From positions 37,829 to 101,828 of the forward strand of contig CALRQL020000012.1 in assembly GCA_943370295.1 (NCBI GenBank): DNA of 64,000 nucleotides. The letters run 5' to 3'. The DNA comes from SB11 sp943370295. Lineage in GTDB: Bacteria > Bacteroidota > Bacteroidia > UBA8524. Below are positions 25,532 through 34,234 of the stretch, piece by piece. The notes beneath the pieces were generated by a model. It ran no database searches, was not told the origin of the DNA, and saw only the letters and a program-made list of their open reading frames with translations. The position numbers were made by a program, and so were the translations under genes. Positions within the stretch are counted from its first letter, which is position 1; each line of letters opens with the position of its first letter.

Positions 25532-27058
25532 TTATTCCCACTCAATGGTGGCAGGAGGTTTGCTGCTAATATCGTAAACCACGCGGTTGATACCTTTTAC
25601 GCGATTGATAATTTGGTTGCTTACACGTGCCAGTACTTCGTAGGGTAGGTGGCTCCAATCGGCAGTCATACCATCAAGGCTAATAACTGCGCGAAGGCAA
25701 ATAACATTTTCGTAAGTGCGTTCATCACCCATTACTCCCACAGAGTTAACGGGCAAGAAAATAGCACCTGCCTGCCATACTTTTTCATACCAGCCGCTTG
25801 CTTTCAATTCATTAATAAATATGGCATCGGCCTCTTGGGTAATGCGTACTTTATCAGGGGTAATTTCGCCCAAAATACGAATGGCCAAGCCCGGTCCGGG
25901 GAAGGGGTGGCGTTCAAGGATATTCTTATCAATGCCTAACGCATAGCCCACTTTGCGTACTTCGTCTTTAAACAAGCTGCGAAGGGGTTCTAAAATCTTT
26001 AGGTTCATTTTCTCAGGCAAGCCACCCACGTTGTGATGGCTTTTAATAGTAGCCGAAGGACCTTTTACTGATACGCTTTCAATCACATCGGGATATATGG
26101 TGCCTTGTGCCAGCCAACGGGCACCGTCAATTTTCTGGGCTTCGTCATCAAACACATCCACAAATACTTTACCTATGGTTTTGCGTTTCTTTTCAGGTTC
26201 GCTAATACCGTCAAGCTCTTTCAAAAATAAATCGCCTGCACGAACGCCTTTTACGTTCAGTCCCATGCCTTTGTAGGCGTCAAGTACGCTTTCAAACTCA
26301 TCTTTGCGCAGCAATCCGTTATCAATGAAAATACATTGCAATTGGTTGCCAATGGCTTCTTCAATCAAAACAGCAGCTACAGTACTATCCACACCGCCTG
26401 ATAAACCTAAAATTACCCTATCATTGCCCACTGTTTGGCGTATGTCATTCACAGTAGTTTCAATAAAATGGGTTGGTGTCCAGTCGTCTTTGCAACCGCA
26501 TATTTTGTGAACAAAGTTGGCTAATAAGGTTTTTCCTTGCTCGCTGTGGGTTACTTCAGGGTGAAACTGTATGCCCCATACTTGTTTATTGTTAAATTGG
26601 TATGCTGCAACAGGTATGCTATCGGTTGTGGCAATAACTTCAGCATTAGCAGGCGGGGTAGTAATTGTATCGGCATGGCTCATCCAAATCACACTGCCGT
26701 TATCCATTCCATCAAATAAAGGGTTAGAACCGTTAAATTGTAAATGTGCTCTGCCGTATTCGCGGTGGTTGCTGGGCTGTACTTCTCCGCCGTTTTCTTG
26801 TGCCAGCAATTGTGCGCCGTAGCAAATACCCAATAGGGGAACATTAGCAGTAAGCATAGCCAAGTCAACACGAGGCGATGCATTATCACGTACTGAGAAA
26901 GGACTACCCGAAAGTATAATACCTTTTACGGTGCTATCAATTTCAGGAATGTGATTAAATGGGTGTATTTCAGAATACACATTTAATTCACGCACGCGGC
27001 GCGCAATCAGTTGGGTGTATTGTGAACCAAAATCAAGGATGAGAATTTTTTCTGTCAT
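25532..27058 (-). CDS. guaA: GMP synthase (glutamine-hydrolysing)
   Basis: Cytosolic enzyme of 508 aa that converts XMP to GMP with ATP and glutamine. The N-terminal class I amidotransferase has nucleophile C79 in GICYGAQLLAQ and the HPE motif in IQFHPEVTHSEQG. The ATP-pyrophosphatase domain has the PP-loop LSGGVDST. The C-terminal dimerisation domain ends in KPPATIEWE, as is typical. I use ATG 27058 (TEKILILDFGSQYTQ); a TTG seven codons upstream would add unrelated residues. It is followed by its own terminator. Confidence 0.98.
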   Translation of the reverse strand: MTEKILILDFGSQYTQLIARRVRELNVYSEIHPFNHIPEIDSTVKGIILSGSPFSVRDNASPRVDLAMLTANVPLLGICYGAQLLAQENGGEVQPSNHREYGRAHLQFNGSNPLFDGMDNGSVIWMSHADTITTPPANAEVIATTDSIPVAAYQFNNKQVWGIQFHPEVTHSEQGKTLLANFVHKICGCKDDWTPTHFIETTVNDIRQTVGNDRVILGLSGGVDSTVAAVLIEEAIGNQLQCIFIDNGLLRKDEFESVLDAYKGMGLNVKGVRAGDLFLKELDGISEPEKKRKTIGKVFVDVFDDEAQKIDGARWLAQGTIYPDVIESVSVKGPSATIKSHHNVGGLPEKMNLKILEPLRSLFKDEVRKVGYALGIDKNILERHPFPGPGLAIRILGEITPDKVRITQEADAIFINELKASGWYEKVWQAGAIFLPVNSVGVMGDERTYENVICLRAVISLDGMTADWSHLPYEVLARVSNQIINRVKGINRVVYDISSKPPATIEWE

Positions 27059-27173
27059 GGCTAAAAAAAGAAGGTGCAAAGATAGGGCGAAAGGGCAAAT
27101 GTTAACTTACCGCAAACAGGTTTTTTGAACATACTTTAGCAAGTGTAGCAAATTGTGAAAGAGTTGTATCGGC

Positions 27174-29024
27174 TTATTGCTCAAATACTATGGTGAATGT
27201 GGTGCCAACGTTTACTTCACTTTCAACGGTTATTTTTCCGCCAAGTGTTTCAACTTGTGTTTTCACCATAAACAGCCCCAAACCTTTTCCTTCGGCAGTT
27301 TCGTGGAAACGTCTGTATAACCCGAAAATGCGGTCTTTATATTTATTTGTATCAATACCAATCCCGTTGTCAGCAAAAACAATACTAAAGCCCTTGCCGG
27401 TATTTTTGCCTTGTATGGTAATAACAGGAGCCACATTGGGGCGGCGGTACTTAATACTATTTGTAATCAGATTAATGAAAATACTATGTAAGTAGCTTTT
27501 TAGTGTAAAGAGCACGTTTCCCTGGGTAAAGTCAATAATAATCTGTGCTTTTTCAGCTTCTATCAAATGATTGATACTGGTTTTTATATCATCAATCATT
27601 GTTGATAAAACAACGTTTTGCCTGTTTTCGCTTATGTTTCGGCTTACCTGTAAAATTTTATTAAGGTCAATCACTACATCGTCCAGTTTTTTGGTAGAAG
27701 TATAGATGCCTTGCAACAACCGCTGCTTATCGTTATCAGAAATATCTTCGTATTGCATTACATTGGCGGCTCCCATAATGTTTGAAAGGGGTGAGCGCAA
27801 GTTGTGCGATACTATGTAGGCAAATTGCTCAAGGTCTTTATTACGTTGTATTATTTCGTTGGCAATTTGCTGCAACTCAAGTTCTGCCTGCTTGCGTTCA
27901 GTAATATCAATACACGTTAAACTAATACCGATAATACTATTGTCACTGTGTCGCACAGGGTTTATGCTAATGTAAAACCAAAGGGCTTGCTGGTTCTCAA
28001 AAGTAGAGCCCGGTGCCTCGTACTCAATACGCTGTCCGGTTAAGGCACGTTCAAAAGCACTCTTAGCCCTTTGCTGCCGTTCACCGTGTAATAATTCGGG
28101 ATATTTTATACCTTTCTTTAATTTATTTCCGGTTTCATACAGCACCCAGGCCGACATTATGGTGTTGAATGATAAAACGGTGTACGTAGTATCCATAAAC
28201 AGATATCCGATGTTTGAGCTTTGGAACAAAGAGTCAATAGTAGCTCTTGATTTTTCAAGCTCAATATTGGCATTTTTTCGCTCAGTAATATCCCTGAAAA
28301 ATCCCTGTGAACTAACCATTCTACCCCTTACCATACGAGGTATCGAGTTACCGTCGGCATATATACGTTTACCGTTTTTTGCTATAAATACTAATTCAGT
28401 ATCATTCACCGCCTCGCCTTTTTTTAAGCGTTCAAACTCATTCAAGCAATGTTGTTTGCTTTCTTCGGCAATCACATCAAAAACATTCAAATCTTTTATA
28501 TCGTCGTCTGTATAGCCCAAGGTGTGTTTCCAGGTATTATTTACAAATAATATTACCCCGTTAGCCCCTACACTTTGTATGAGTTCCAAGCTACCTTCTA
28601 CCAACCTGCGATATTGTTCTTCGCTCTCTTTTAACGCTTTTTCTTTTTTTACTTCTTCAGATAGGTCAATAATTCTTCCAACAGCAATACGACCTTGCGG
28701 GGTATCAATCCCCATAATATTAACCTCTACAATAATTTCCTCGCCGTTACTGCGTAGTCCGCCAATACGCCGTTTGTAGGTTACAACCTCTTTACTGAAA
28801 TCAAATGAGAAAAAGTGGGTAAGAAAGTTGCGGTATGTATGTTTGTAACGCGCGGGTAGAAATAATGCGAGATTTTTATCAATAATATCCTCTTTACTAC
28901 AACCTAAAATTTTACGCGCAAGGGCATTAAACATCACTACTGTGCCGTTTTCATTGATTGCGGCATAAGCATCAGGTGCCCCATCAATAATTTCAGGTGA
29001 AATCCACAACCCCTTATCAAGCAT
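27174..29024 (-). CDS. Soluble multi-PAS sensor histidine kinase
   Basis: Cytosolic sensor kinase of 616 aa without membrane segments. Three PAS domains lie at about 13-130, 137-250 and 258-375, each closing in a PAC-like DITERK or similar. A HisKA-like dimerisation domain has H407 in YIVSHNLRSPLSNI (Asn-Leu after the His instead of the common Glu-Leu/Ile, as in Bacteroidota and cyanobacterial kinases). HATPase_c has N522 (NLITNSIKY), DNGIGID and GKGLGLFM. No response regulator is encoded nearby, so the partner and signal are unknown. The downstream guaA is 115 nt away and probably independent. Confidence 0.93.
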   Translation of the reverse strand: MLDKGLWISPEIIDGAPDAYAAINENGTVVMFNALARKILGCSKEDIIDKNLALFLPARYKHTYRNFLTHFFSFDFSKEVVTYKRRIGGLRSNGEEIIVEVNIMGIDTPQGRIAVGRIIDLSEEVKKEKALKESEEQYRRLVEGSLELIQSVGANGVILFVNNTWKHTLGYTDDDIKDLNVFDVIAEESKQHCLNEFERLKKGEAVNDTELVFIAKNGKRIYADGNSIPRMVRGRMVSSQGFFRDITERKNANIELEKSRATIDSLFQSSNIGYLFMDTTYTVLSFNTIMSAWVLYETGNKLKKGIKYPELLHGERQQRAKSAFERALTGQRIEYEAPGSTFENQQALWFYISINPVRHSDNSIIGISLTCIDITERKQAELELQQIANEIIQRNKDLEQFAYIVSHNLRSPLSNIMGAANVMQYEDISDNDKQRLLQGIYTSTKKLDDVVIDLNKILQVSRNISENRQNVVLSTMIDDIKTSINHLIEAEKAQIIIDFTQGNVLFTLKSYLHSIFINLITNSIKYRRPNVAPVITIQGKNTGKGFSIVFADNGIGIDTNKYKDRIFGLYRRFHETAEGKGLGLFMVKTQVETLGGKITVESEVNVGTTFTIVFEQ

Positions 29025-29178
29025 TTGTAATTACGTTGTATATGTAACCTTGTAGAACCCGTTTATTGTTAAAAAAGTATTGCACCAAACACACAAATTT
29101 CAAAAAAAAATGCAAACACCTTTTGATACAAGGTACAAAAAGATATAAACAAAACAACGCCGCACAGGCGTATATGAA

Positions 29179-30012
29179 TTACAAAGCCATAGCCAGGGCA
29201 GGTTGCGATTGTATAAGCGATGCAAAATAATCAGGGCTGTGCAGCAGACGACTGCCATACCAGCTAAACATTTCACCATCAACAAGTTTTATTTCGGCAA
29301 GGGGTAATACTTGCTTAATTTCTTGGATGTGTTTTTCTTTAAACGGAAAAGGTTCTGATGAAAGTAAAACCACCTCAGGAGCCAGTTGTTTCAATTCATC
29401 CAACTCAACACGCGGATAGCGCAAACTGTCAGTTTCAGGGTTGTATGTAGCCGTTGCAAAACCATGCAGTACATTATCGTATCCGCATAAATCAAGCATA
29501 TTATGTATAAAAGTGCTGTTACCGGCGCCCATCCAAGGATTGCGCCAAATAAGATAGGCAGCACGGCGGCTATATTCAGCCGGTGGCAGTTGCGCAAAGC
29601 CATCTATTATCTTACCGCAAAGCTCATGTGCTTTTTCGCCCGTATCAGTTATTTCGCCCACCATCTCTATCATCAGCAATGCGTCATCAAGGGTTTCAAT
29701 ATCACTTATCCAAACAGGATAGTGTTTGGCAAGCTCTTCTAACTGTGTGCGGTCATTCTCCTCTTTGTTGGCAATAATAAGGTCGGGTTTAAGAGAAGCA
29801 ATTTGTTCAAAATTCAGTTTTTTAGTTCCTCCAACCTTAGTTTTCGCCCTGAAATGGTCAGAAGGATGGATGCAAAACCAAGTAATACCCACTACTTCTT
29901 TTTCAAGTCCTAAATGAAACAATAATTCAGTTTGGCTGGGCACAGTTGATATAATACGCAGGGGCTTTTGGGGTAGGGAGATTTTGCGCCCCATTTGGTC
30001 AGTATAATCCAC
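29179..30012 (-). CDS. BtuF-like helical-backbone metal/cobalamin-binding protein without signal peptide
   Basis: Protein of 277 aa of the ABC-transporter class III substrate-binding fold. Recognisable elements are DQMGRKISLP, RIISTVPSQTELLFHLGL, VVGITWFCIHP, VGGTKKLNFEQIASLKPDLIIANKEEND and WYGSRL near the end. Relatives bind cobalamin or ferric chelates in the periplasm. Here the fold begins within 10 residues of the start, and an in-frame TGA lies two codons upstream of the GTG at 30012, so no export signal is encoded. No permease or ATPase gene is adjacent. A cytosolic role is inferred; a cobalamin adenosyltransferase lies 9 kb away. Confidence 0.85.
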   Translation of the reverse strand: MDYTDQMGRKISLPQKPLRIISTVPSQTELLFHLGLEKEVVGITWFCIHPSDHFRAKTKVGGTKKLNFEQIASLKPDLIIANKEENDRTQLEELAKHYPVWISDIETLDDALLMIEMVGEITDTGEKAHELCGKIIDGFAQLPPAEYSRRAAYLIWRNPWMGAGNSTFIHNMLDLCGYDNVLHGFATATYNPETDSLRYPRVELDELKQLAPEVVLLSSEPFPFKEKHIQEIKQVLPLAEIKLVDGEMFSWYGSRLLHSPDYFASLIQSQPALAMAL

Positions 30013-30277
30013 GGTTCAGGGGTTAATTAATGGTTAGGCAAAAGTAAATTGATTTTTTATCGACCCTAAAAAATAGGCGTTAAACGATTGATTTTATACG
30101 ATGAAGTGCATAAAAAACTTAATGAACCGAAAAGCATGCAACGATGGGGTAAAAGTTGCACTCTTTTACAAAAAAGCCATCTATGTTTTTTTACCGAAAA
30201 GTGTAGTTGTGGTGCAAAAGAAACAAAAGTTTTTTTATAACATGCAGCAGGTTTACTACGTTAAATAATTTAAAGGT

Positions 30278-30856
30278 ATGATAGAGTATAAACTGGTATC
30301 GCCGGGGGCCGGTAAGGTATTAATTGCCGAACCTTTTTTGGGCGATGATAATTTTAAACGCAGCGTAGTGCTTATTACCGCCTACGAGGCAGAGGGTGTG
30401 GTTGGGTTTATTCTTAACCGTCCGTCAGACTTTACGGTTGATGATTTGATGCCTGAGTTTGCTAATGATTACGGCTTTGCGCCCCGCGTGTATTTAGGCG
30501 GGCCTGTGCAGCCTGATACGCTGCATTTTGTGCATAAACTGGGTAACAAGATTGCCGATTCAATGCAAATTGGCCCCAACCTGTGGTGGGGCGGCAATGC
30601 CGCACAATTGTCTGATTTGATACGTAGAAACTACATTGACGAAAGCGAAATAAGGTTTTTTATGGGATATAGTGGCTGGGCCATGGGTCAACTTGAAATG
30701 GAAATTGAAGAGAAGGCATGGATTGTAGCCAATGGTTTTGAAAACTTATTGTTTGATGCTGAAAGTGATAACGAGTTTTGGCGCAAAACAGTGATACGTT
30801 TGGGAGGTGATTACAAGCAGCTGGCAAATTATCCCGAAGATGTTCATTGGAATTGA
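30278..30856 (+). CDS. yqgE: YqgE/AlgH family protein
   Basis: Cytosolic protein of 192 aa of the UPF0301 family. Diagnostic motifs are KVLIAEPFLGDDNFKRSVVLI near the start, GFILNRP, YLGGPVQPDTLHFVH and FFMGYSGWAMGQLEMEI. Its biochemical role is not established. The stop TGA overlaps the ATG of the following envelope-protein gene by one base, suggesting co-transcription with the three-gene cluster downstream. Confidence 0.95.
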   Translation: MIEYKLVSPGAGKVLIAEPFLGDDNFKRSVVLITAYEAEGVVGFILNRPSDFTVDDLMPEFANDYGFAPRVYLGGPVQPDTLHFVHKLGNKIADSMQIGPNLWWGGNAAQLSDLIRRNYIDESEIRFFMGYSGWAMGQLEMEIEEKAWIVANGFENLLFDAESDNEFWRKTVIRLGGDYKQLANYPEDVHWN

Positions 30857-31575
30857 TGCCTATGATAAAAAAGAAACTATTAGTATGTGTATTGTTTGTG
30901 ATAGTAGCCATAGGAAAAGCTAACGGACAGGATATCATCTTTTATAAAAACGGTACTAAAGACTCTGTTAAAATTGTAGAAATAGGGGAAGAAACAGTTT
31001 CTTTTAAAAAATACAAACGTCTAAACGGCCCGCTTTATGTTGTACCTAAGTTGGAGCTAAAATTTATTGAATTTGAAAACGGAAGAATTCATGTACTTGA
31101 TAGCACAAGTGTAAACGAAAACAAATCCTCACAAACCCACATAAGATACATAGGCAACAATATCCTTATGGTTAATATGTTTAGCATTGTACTGGGCAAT
31201 ATTCAATTAGGATATGAAATGCTAACCAATGATGGCAAGGTGGGGTATAAGGCATCAATACTTGCAAGCGTTTTAAGCGAGCAAACTAAAATATCAATGT
31301 TATTATTAGGGCTTGATGTAAATTTATATTCCAGCGGGCAAAAATGGGTGAGCCATTATGTAGGGCCTGCAATACGGTATGGATATGTAGATTATTATGA
31401 AGAGGGGTTTAACCCGTCAAAACCTTTTGTAGCATGTTTAATAAACAATGGATTTACTTTTAATGCAGGAAACTCATTTTATACAGCAATACAAATAGGG
31501 GTGGGTTCGGGTTTTTATGAGTCAAAAATATTCCCTTATGGTTATCTTACCTTAAATTTGGGGGGAAGGTTCTAA
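30856..31575 (+). CDS. Envelope protein, copy 1 of a tandem three-gene family
   Basis: Exported protein of about 239 aa; I prefer ATG 30856 (or 30862), since either gives a signal peptide ending near GKANGQ. The N-terminal domain (about residues 24-80 of the mature region) reads DIIFYKNGTKDSVKIVEIG...YKRLNGPLYVV..., a small beta-rich module common in Bacteroidota hypothetical proteins. The C-terminal about 140 residues alternate hydrophobic and polar residues and end in LNLGGRF with terminal Phe, like a small outer-membrane beta-barrel. This is the most diverged of the three copies (shorter linker). Function unknown. Confidence 0.75.
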   Translation: MPMIKKKLLVCVLFVIVAIGKANGQDIIFYKNGTKDSVKIVEIGEETVSFKKYKRLNGPLYVVPKLELKFIEFENGRIHVLDSTSVNENKSSQTHIRYIGNNILMVNMFSIVLGNIQLGYEMLTNDGKVGYKASILASVLSEQTKISMLLLGLDVNLYSSGQKWVSHYVGPAIRYGYVDYYEEGFNPSKPFVACLINNGFTFNAGNSFYTAIQIGVGSGFYESKIFPYGYLTLNLGGRF

Positions 31576-31595
31576 AAAACTGTATATAAACTACT

Positions 31596-32444
31596 ATGAA
31601 AGCAAACCAACTGTACCTTATTATTATCGCACTATTGTTGTCTGTGCCTGTGTTTAGTCAGGACATTATGTACTTAAAAAACGGAAAGAAAGACACTGTT
31701 GCAGTACAGCAAATAACCACAACAAATATTGAGTATAAAAAATACAAAGAACCCGACGGACCTGTGTATCGTTTACCATTGAGCGAGTTACTACTGGTGC
31801 AATTTGCCGACGGAAGGATAGAGGTAATAAAAGAAACAAAAACTACTCCTGAAGTTAAAGAAGGGGATGTGCTGGGGCCACGTTTTGTAACCAAAAAGAG
31901 GCACGAAGACGATCCTGAATTTATAGCTTCGTTAGGTAAAAATATTATAGGTATTAACATGTTGAATACCATTAATGGTAATATCAACCTGTTTTACGAG
32001 CGCATAACCAATGAAGGTAATGTAGGGTTTAAATTTACTGTGAACGGTAGCTTTTTGAAGGGTGAAAACGACCCTAATATTATTACCTACCGCAGAAGAT
32101 TTACCACAGGGGTTGATGTAAATTTTTACCCATCGGGTCAGGGTAAAATCAAGTATTTCATTGGCCCGGCGTTGCGCTTTGGTATGTTGAGTGTACACGA
32201 TAATGTGTATTGGGATGGTATTGCAAGAAAATATTACAATTATCCCGCTGAGTTTGATTATTTATCACTATTTTTCAATAACGGAATTACTGTAAATGCC
32301 TCATCAAAATTTAATTTTACATTTAATGCAGCGGTGGGTATGGCACGTTTCAGGTATGTGAATTATCAGGCAGGTACCCAGTTTTCGAGAAAATTTAATC
32401 AGATTGACGGAATGCTGGGAATTAATTTAGGGTACAGGTTTTAA
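31596..32444 (+). CDS. Envelope protein, copy 2 of a tandem three-gene family
   Basis: Exported protein of 282 aa with a signal peptide (to about VPVFSQ). The N-terminal module DIMYLKNGKKDTVAVQQI...YKEPDGPVYRLP...FADGRIEVI matches copies 1 and 3. A charged linker (about 85-110) precedes a barrel-like C-terminal region with FTTGVDVNFYPSGQGKIKYF and GPALRFG, ending in NLGYRF. It starts 20 nt after copy 1 and ends 16 nt before copy 3, consistent with one operon. No functional assignment. Confidence 0.78.
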   Translation: MKANQLYLIIIALLLSVPVFSQDIMYLKNGKKDTVAVQQITTTNIEYKKYKEPDGPVYRLPLSELLLVQFADGRIEVIKETKTTPEVKEGDVLGPRFVTKKRHEDDPEFIASLGKNIIGINMLNTINGNINLFYERITNEGNVGFKFTVNGSFLKGENDPNIITYRRRFTTGVDVNFYPSGQGKIKYFIGPALRFGMLSVHDNVYWDGIARKYYNYPAEFDYLSLFFNNGITVNASSKFNFTFNAAVGMARFRYVNYQAGTQFSRKFNQIDGMLGINLGYRF

Positions 32445-32460
32445 CAGGAAATAATTCACA

Positions 32461-33231
32461 ATGAAAATTATAAAAGCATTATTTCTGTTGATTTTTATCG
32501 CGATTGCAACAACAACAAGCGCACAGGAAATAATATTTAAGCGCGACGGTGGCAAAGATACCGTTAAGGTGCTTGAAATAACACCCACCGAAATAATATA
32601 CAAAAAATTTAAGCGGCAAAACGGCCCCACATACCGTATCAACAAAGCCGATGTGGTGCTGATTGAGCATGAGGACGGTGAAGTAGAGGTGATTGAAGCC
32701 CCGCCTGCTCCGCCACCTGTGAAAACTGAAGAGGAGAAGAAGAAAGAGTTTGCCAAATCGTTGGGTAGAAGTATACTCAGCCTTAATTATATGAACTTTT
32801 TTATAGGGAATGCTAATGTGGGCTATGAACGGATTTTTGACAGGGCAGGTATTTTTGGGCTTAAGGTTAGTGTTAATTACCACATACCCGATATTGAAAA
32901 CGATGTGCTTGGGTACGATAGAAAATTTACAGTAGGATTTGATTTTAACTTTTATCCTGCGGGGCACGGCAAGGTCAAATATTTCTTAGGGCCTGCTTTG
33001 CGTTTGGGTAGATGGGAAGAGAATTTTTTCGGCTTTTTTGGTGAACCTAAATCTGAGTATAATGCTGTGAGTATATTATTTAATAACGGCTTTTACGTGC
33101 AACCTACTAAAGGTTTTTATATGAGTTTTGTAGGAGGGCTAGGTATTGCAAACTTAACGGATCGCAATAATGGTGAAAGCCTTGTTGAACCTGACGGAGT
33201 GCTTGGTTTTAATGTGGGGGTAAGGTTTTAA
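32461..33231 (+). CDS. Envelope protein, copy 3 of a tandem three-gene family
   Basis: Exported protein of 256 aa, signal peptide to about TTTSAQ. Module 1 is EIIFKRDGGKDTVKVLEI...FKRQNGPTYRIN...EDGEVEVIE; a proline- and lysine-rich linker (PPAPPPVKTEEEKKKE) follows. The barrel-like domain contains FTVGFDFNFYPAGHGKVKYFLGPALR, very close to copy 2, and ends in NVGVRF. The metallo-hydrolase gene starts 7 nt later, so it may belong to the same transcript. Confidence 0.78.
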   Translation: MKIIKALFLLIFIAIATTTSAQEIIFKRDGGKDTVKVLEITPTEIIYKKFKRQNGPTYRINKADVVLIEHEDGEVEVIEAPPAPPPVKTEEEKKKEFAKSLGRSILSLNYMNFFIGNANVGYERIFDRAGIFGLKVSVNYHIPDIENDVLGYDRKFTVGFDFNFYPAGHGKVKYFLGPALRLGRWEENFFGFFGEPKSEYNAVSILFNNGFYVQPTKGFYMSFVGGLGIANLTDRNNGESLVEPDGVLGFNVGVRF

Positions 33232-33238
33232 GCAAAAA

Positions 33239-34231
33239 ATGAGTACAATAAAACACCTTGCAAACCCCGCTTTGCAAACCATATTACCTGCCGATGAATG
33301 GAAAGGAACTCCTTTTGGCAAAAAAGGGTTTCAAAACATTGAATACCCTTTTTTACCCAGTTTTAACGATTTGCTGAAATGGAAGTTGAGTAAGAACCCG
33401 CAAAAAGAGGAAAAGAAGAGCGATAAACAGTTACCCCAAGTAATCGCTTCACCTTCATTTTTAACCACCAATGAAAACATGGTGGTGTGGTTGGGGCACG
33501 CTACATTTTTCATTCGCATTAACGGGGTTTCCATTATCACCGATCCGATTTTTGGCAAGTTACCGTTAATAGGCAGGCTTAGCCCGTTTCCGTTTGACCC
33601 TAATTTGCTAAAGGACATAGACTACATTTTACTTTCGCACGACCACCGTGATCATTGTGATAAAGCCAGTTTGAAGTTAGTTGCCAAGCTTAATCCGCAA
33701 GCCAAAGTGCTCACAGGTTTAGTGCTTGAAACTCTGCTCAAAGAGTGGGGGATTAAAAATGTAGAACCGGCCGGATGGCACCAGCAATACAAAACCGAAG
33801 GAGTAGAGGTGTTTTATTTGCCTACTCGCCATTGGGCACGCAGGGAGTTTCATGATACCAACCTTTCGTTATGGGGAGCTTTTGTAATACGTGGGGGAGG
33901 TAAAACCATTTATTTTGGTGGAGACTCTGGCTACGGTGGCCATTTTAAGCAGGTAGGACGGCTTTTTTCAGCCATTGATATTAGTATTTTAGGCTGCGGA
34001 GCCTATTCACCACGTTGGTTTATGGAGCCCGTGCACATGAATCCCGAGGATGCTGTTACAGCATTTAATGAAACAGGGGCAAAGACAATGTTACCCATGC
34101 ACTACGGAACATTTGACCTATCGGACGAGCCCTACAGCGAGCCTGTGAGGATATTGAACCGCCTGAAAACAGATGGAAAAATAAACGGAGAATTACAACT
34201 ACCCGCCATAGGGCAGGCAGTTGTGTTTTAA
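33239..34231 (+). CDS. Metallo-beta-lactamase-fold hydrolase (UlaG/NAPE-PLD-like)
   Basis: Hydrolase of 330 aa without signal peptide. The binuclear metal site is visible: H134, H136, D138 and H139 in LLSHDHRDHCD, the later YFGGDSGYGGHF motif supplying the bridging Asp, and a final MHYGTF histidine. WLGHATFFIRINGVSIITDPIFG places it in the subfamily that includes UlaG and N-acyl-phosphatidylethanolamine phospholipase D. The substrate is unknown. It is convergent with the CBS-like gene, 3 nt between stops, leaving no room for a terminator. Confidence 0.92.
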   Translation: MSTIKHLANPALQTILPADEWKGTPFGKKGFQNIEYPFLPSFNDLLKWKLSKNPQKEEKKSDKQLPQVIASPSFLTTNENMVVWLGHATFFIRINGVSIITDPIFGKLPLIGRLSPFPFDPNLLKDIDYILLSHDHRDHCDKASLKLVAKLNPQAKVLTGLVLETLLKEWGIKNVEPAGWHQQYKTEGVEVFYLPTRHWARREFHDTNLSLWGAFVIRGGGKTIYFGGDSGYGGHFKQVGRLFSAIDISILGCGAYSPRWFMEPVHMNPEDAVTAFNETGAKTMLPMHYGTFDLSDEPYSEPVRILNRLKTDGKINGELQLPAIGQAVVF

Positions 34232-34234
34232 TAG

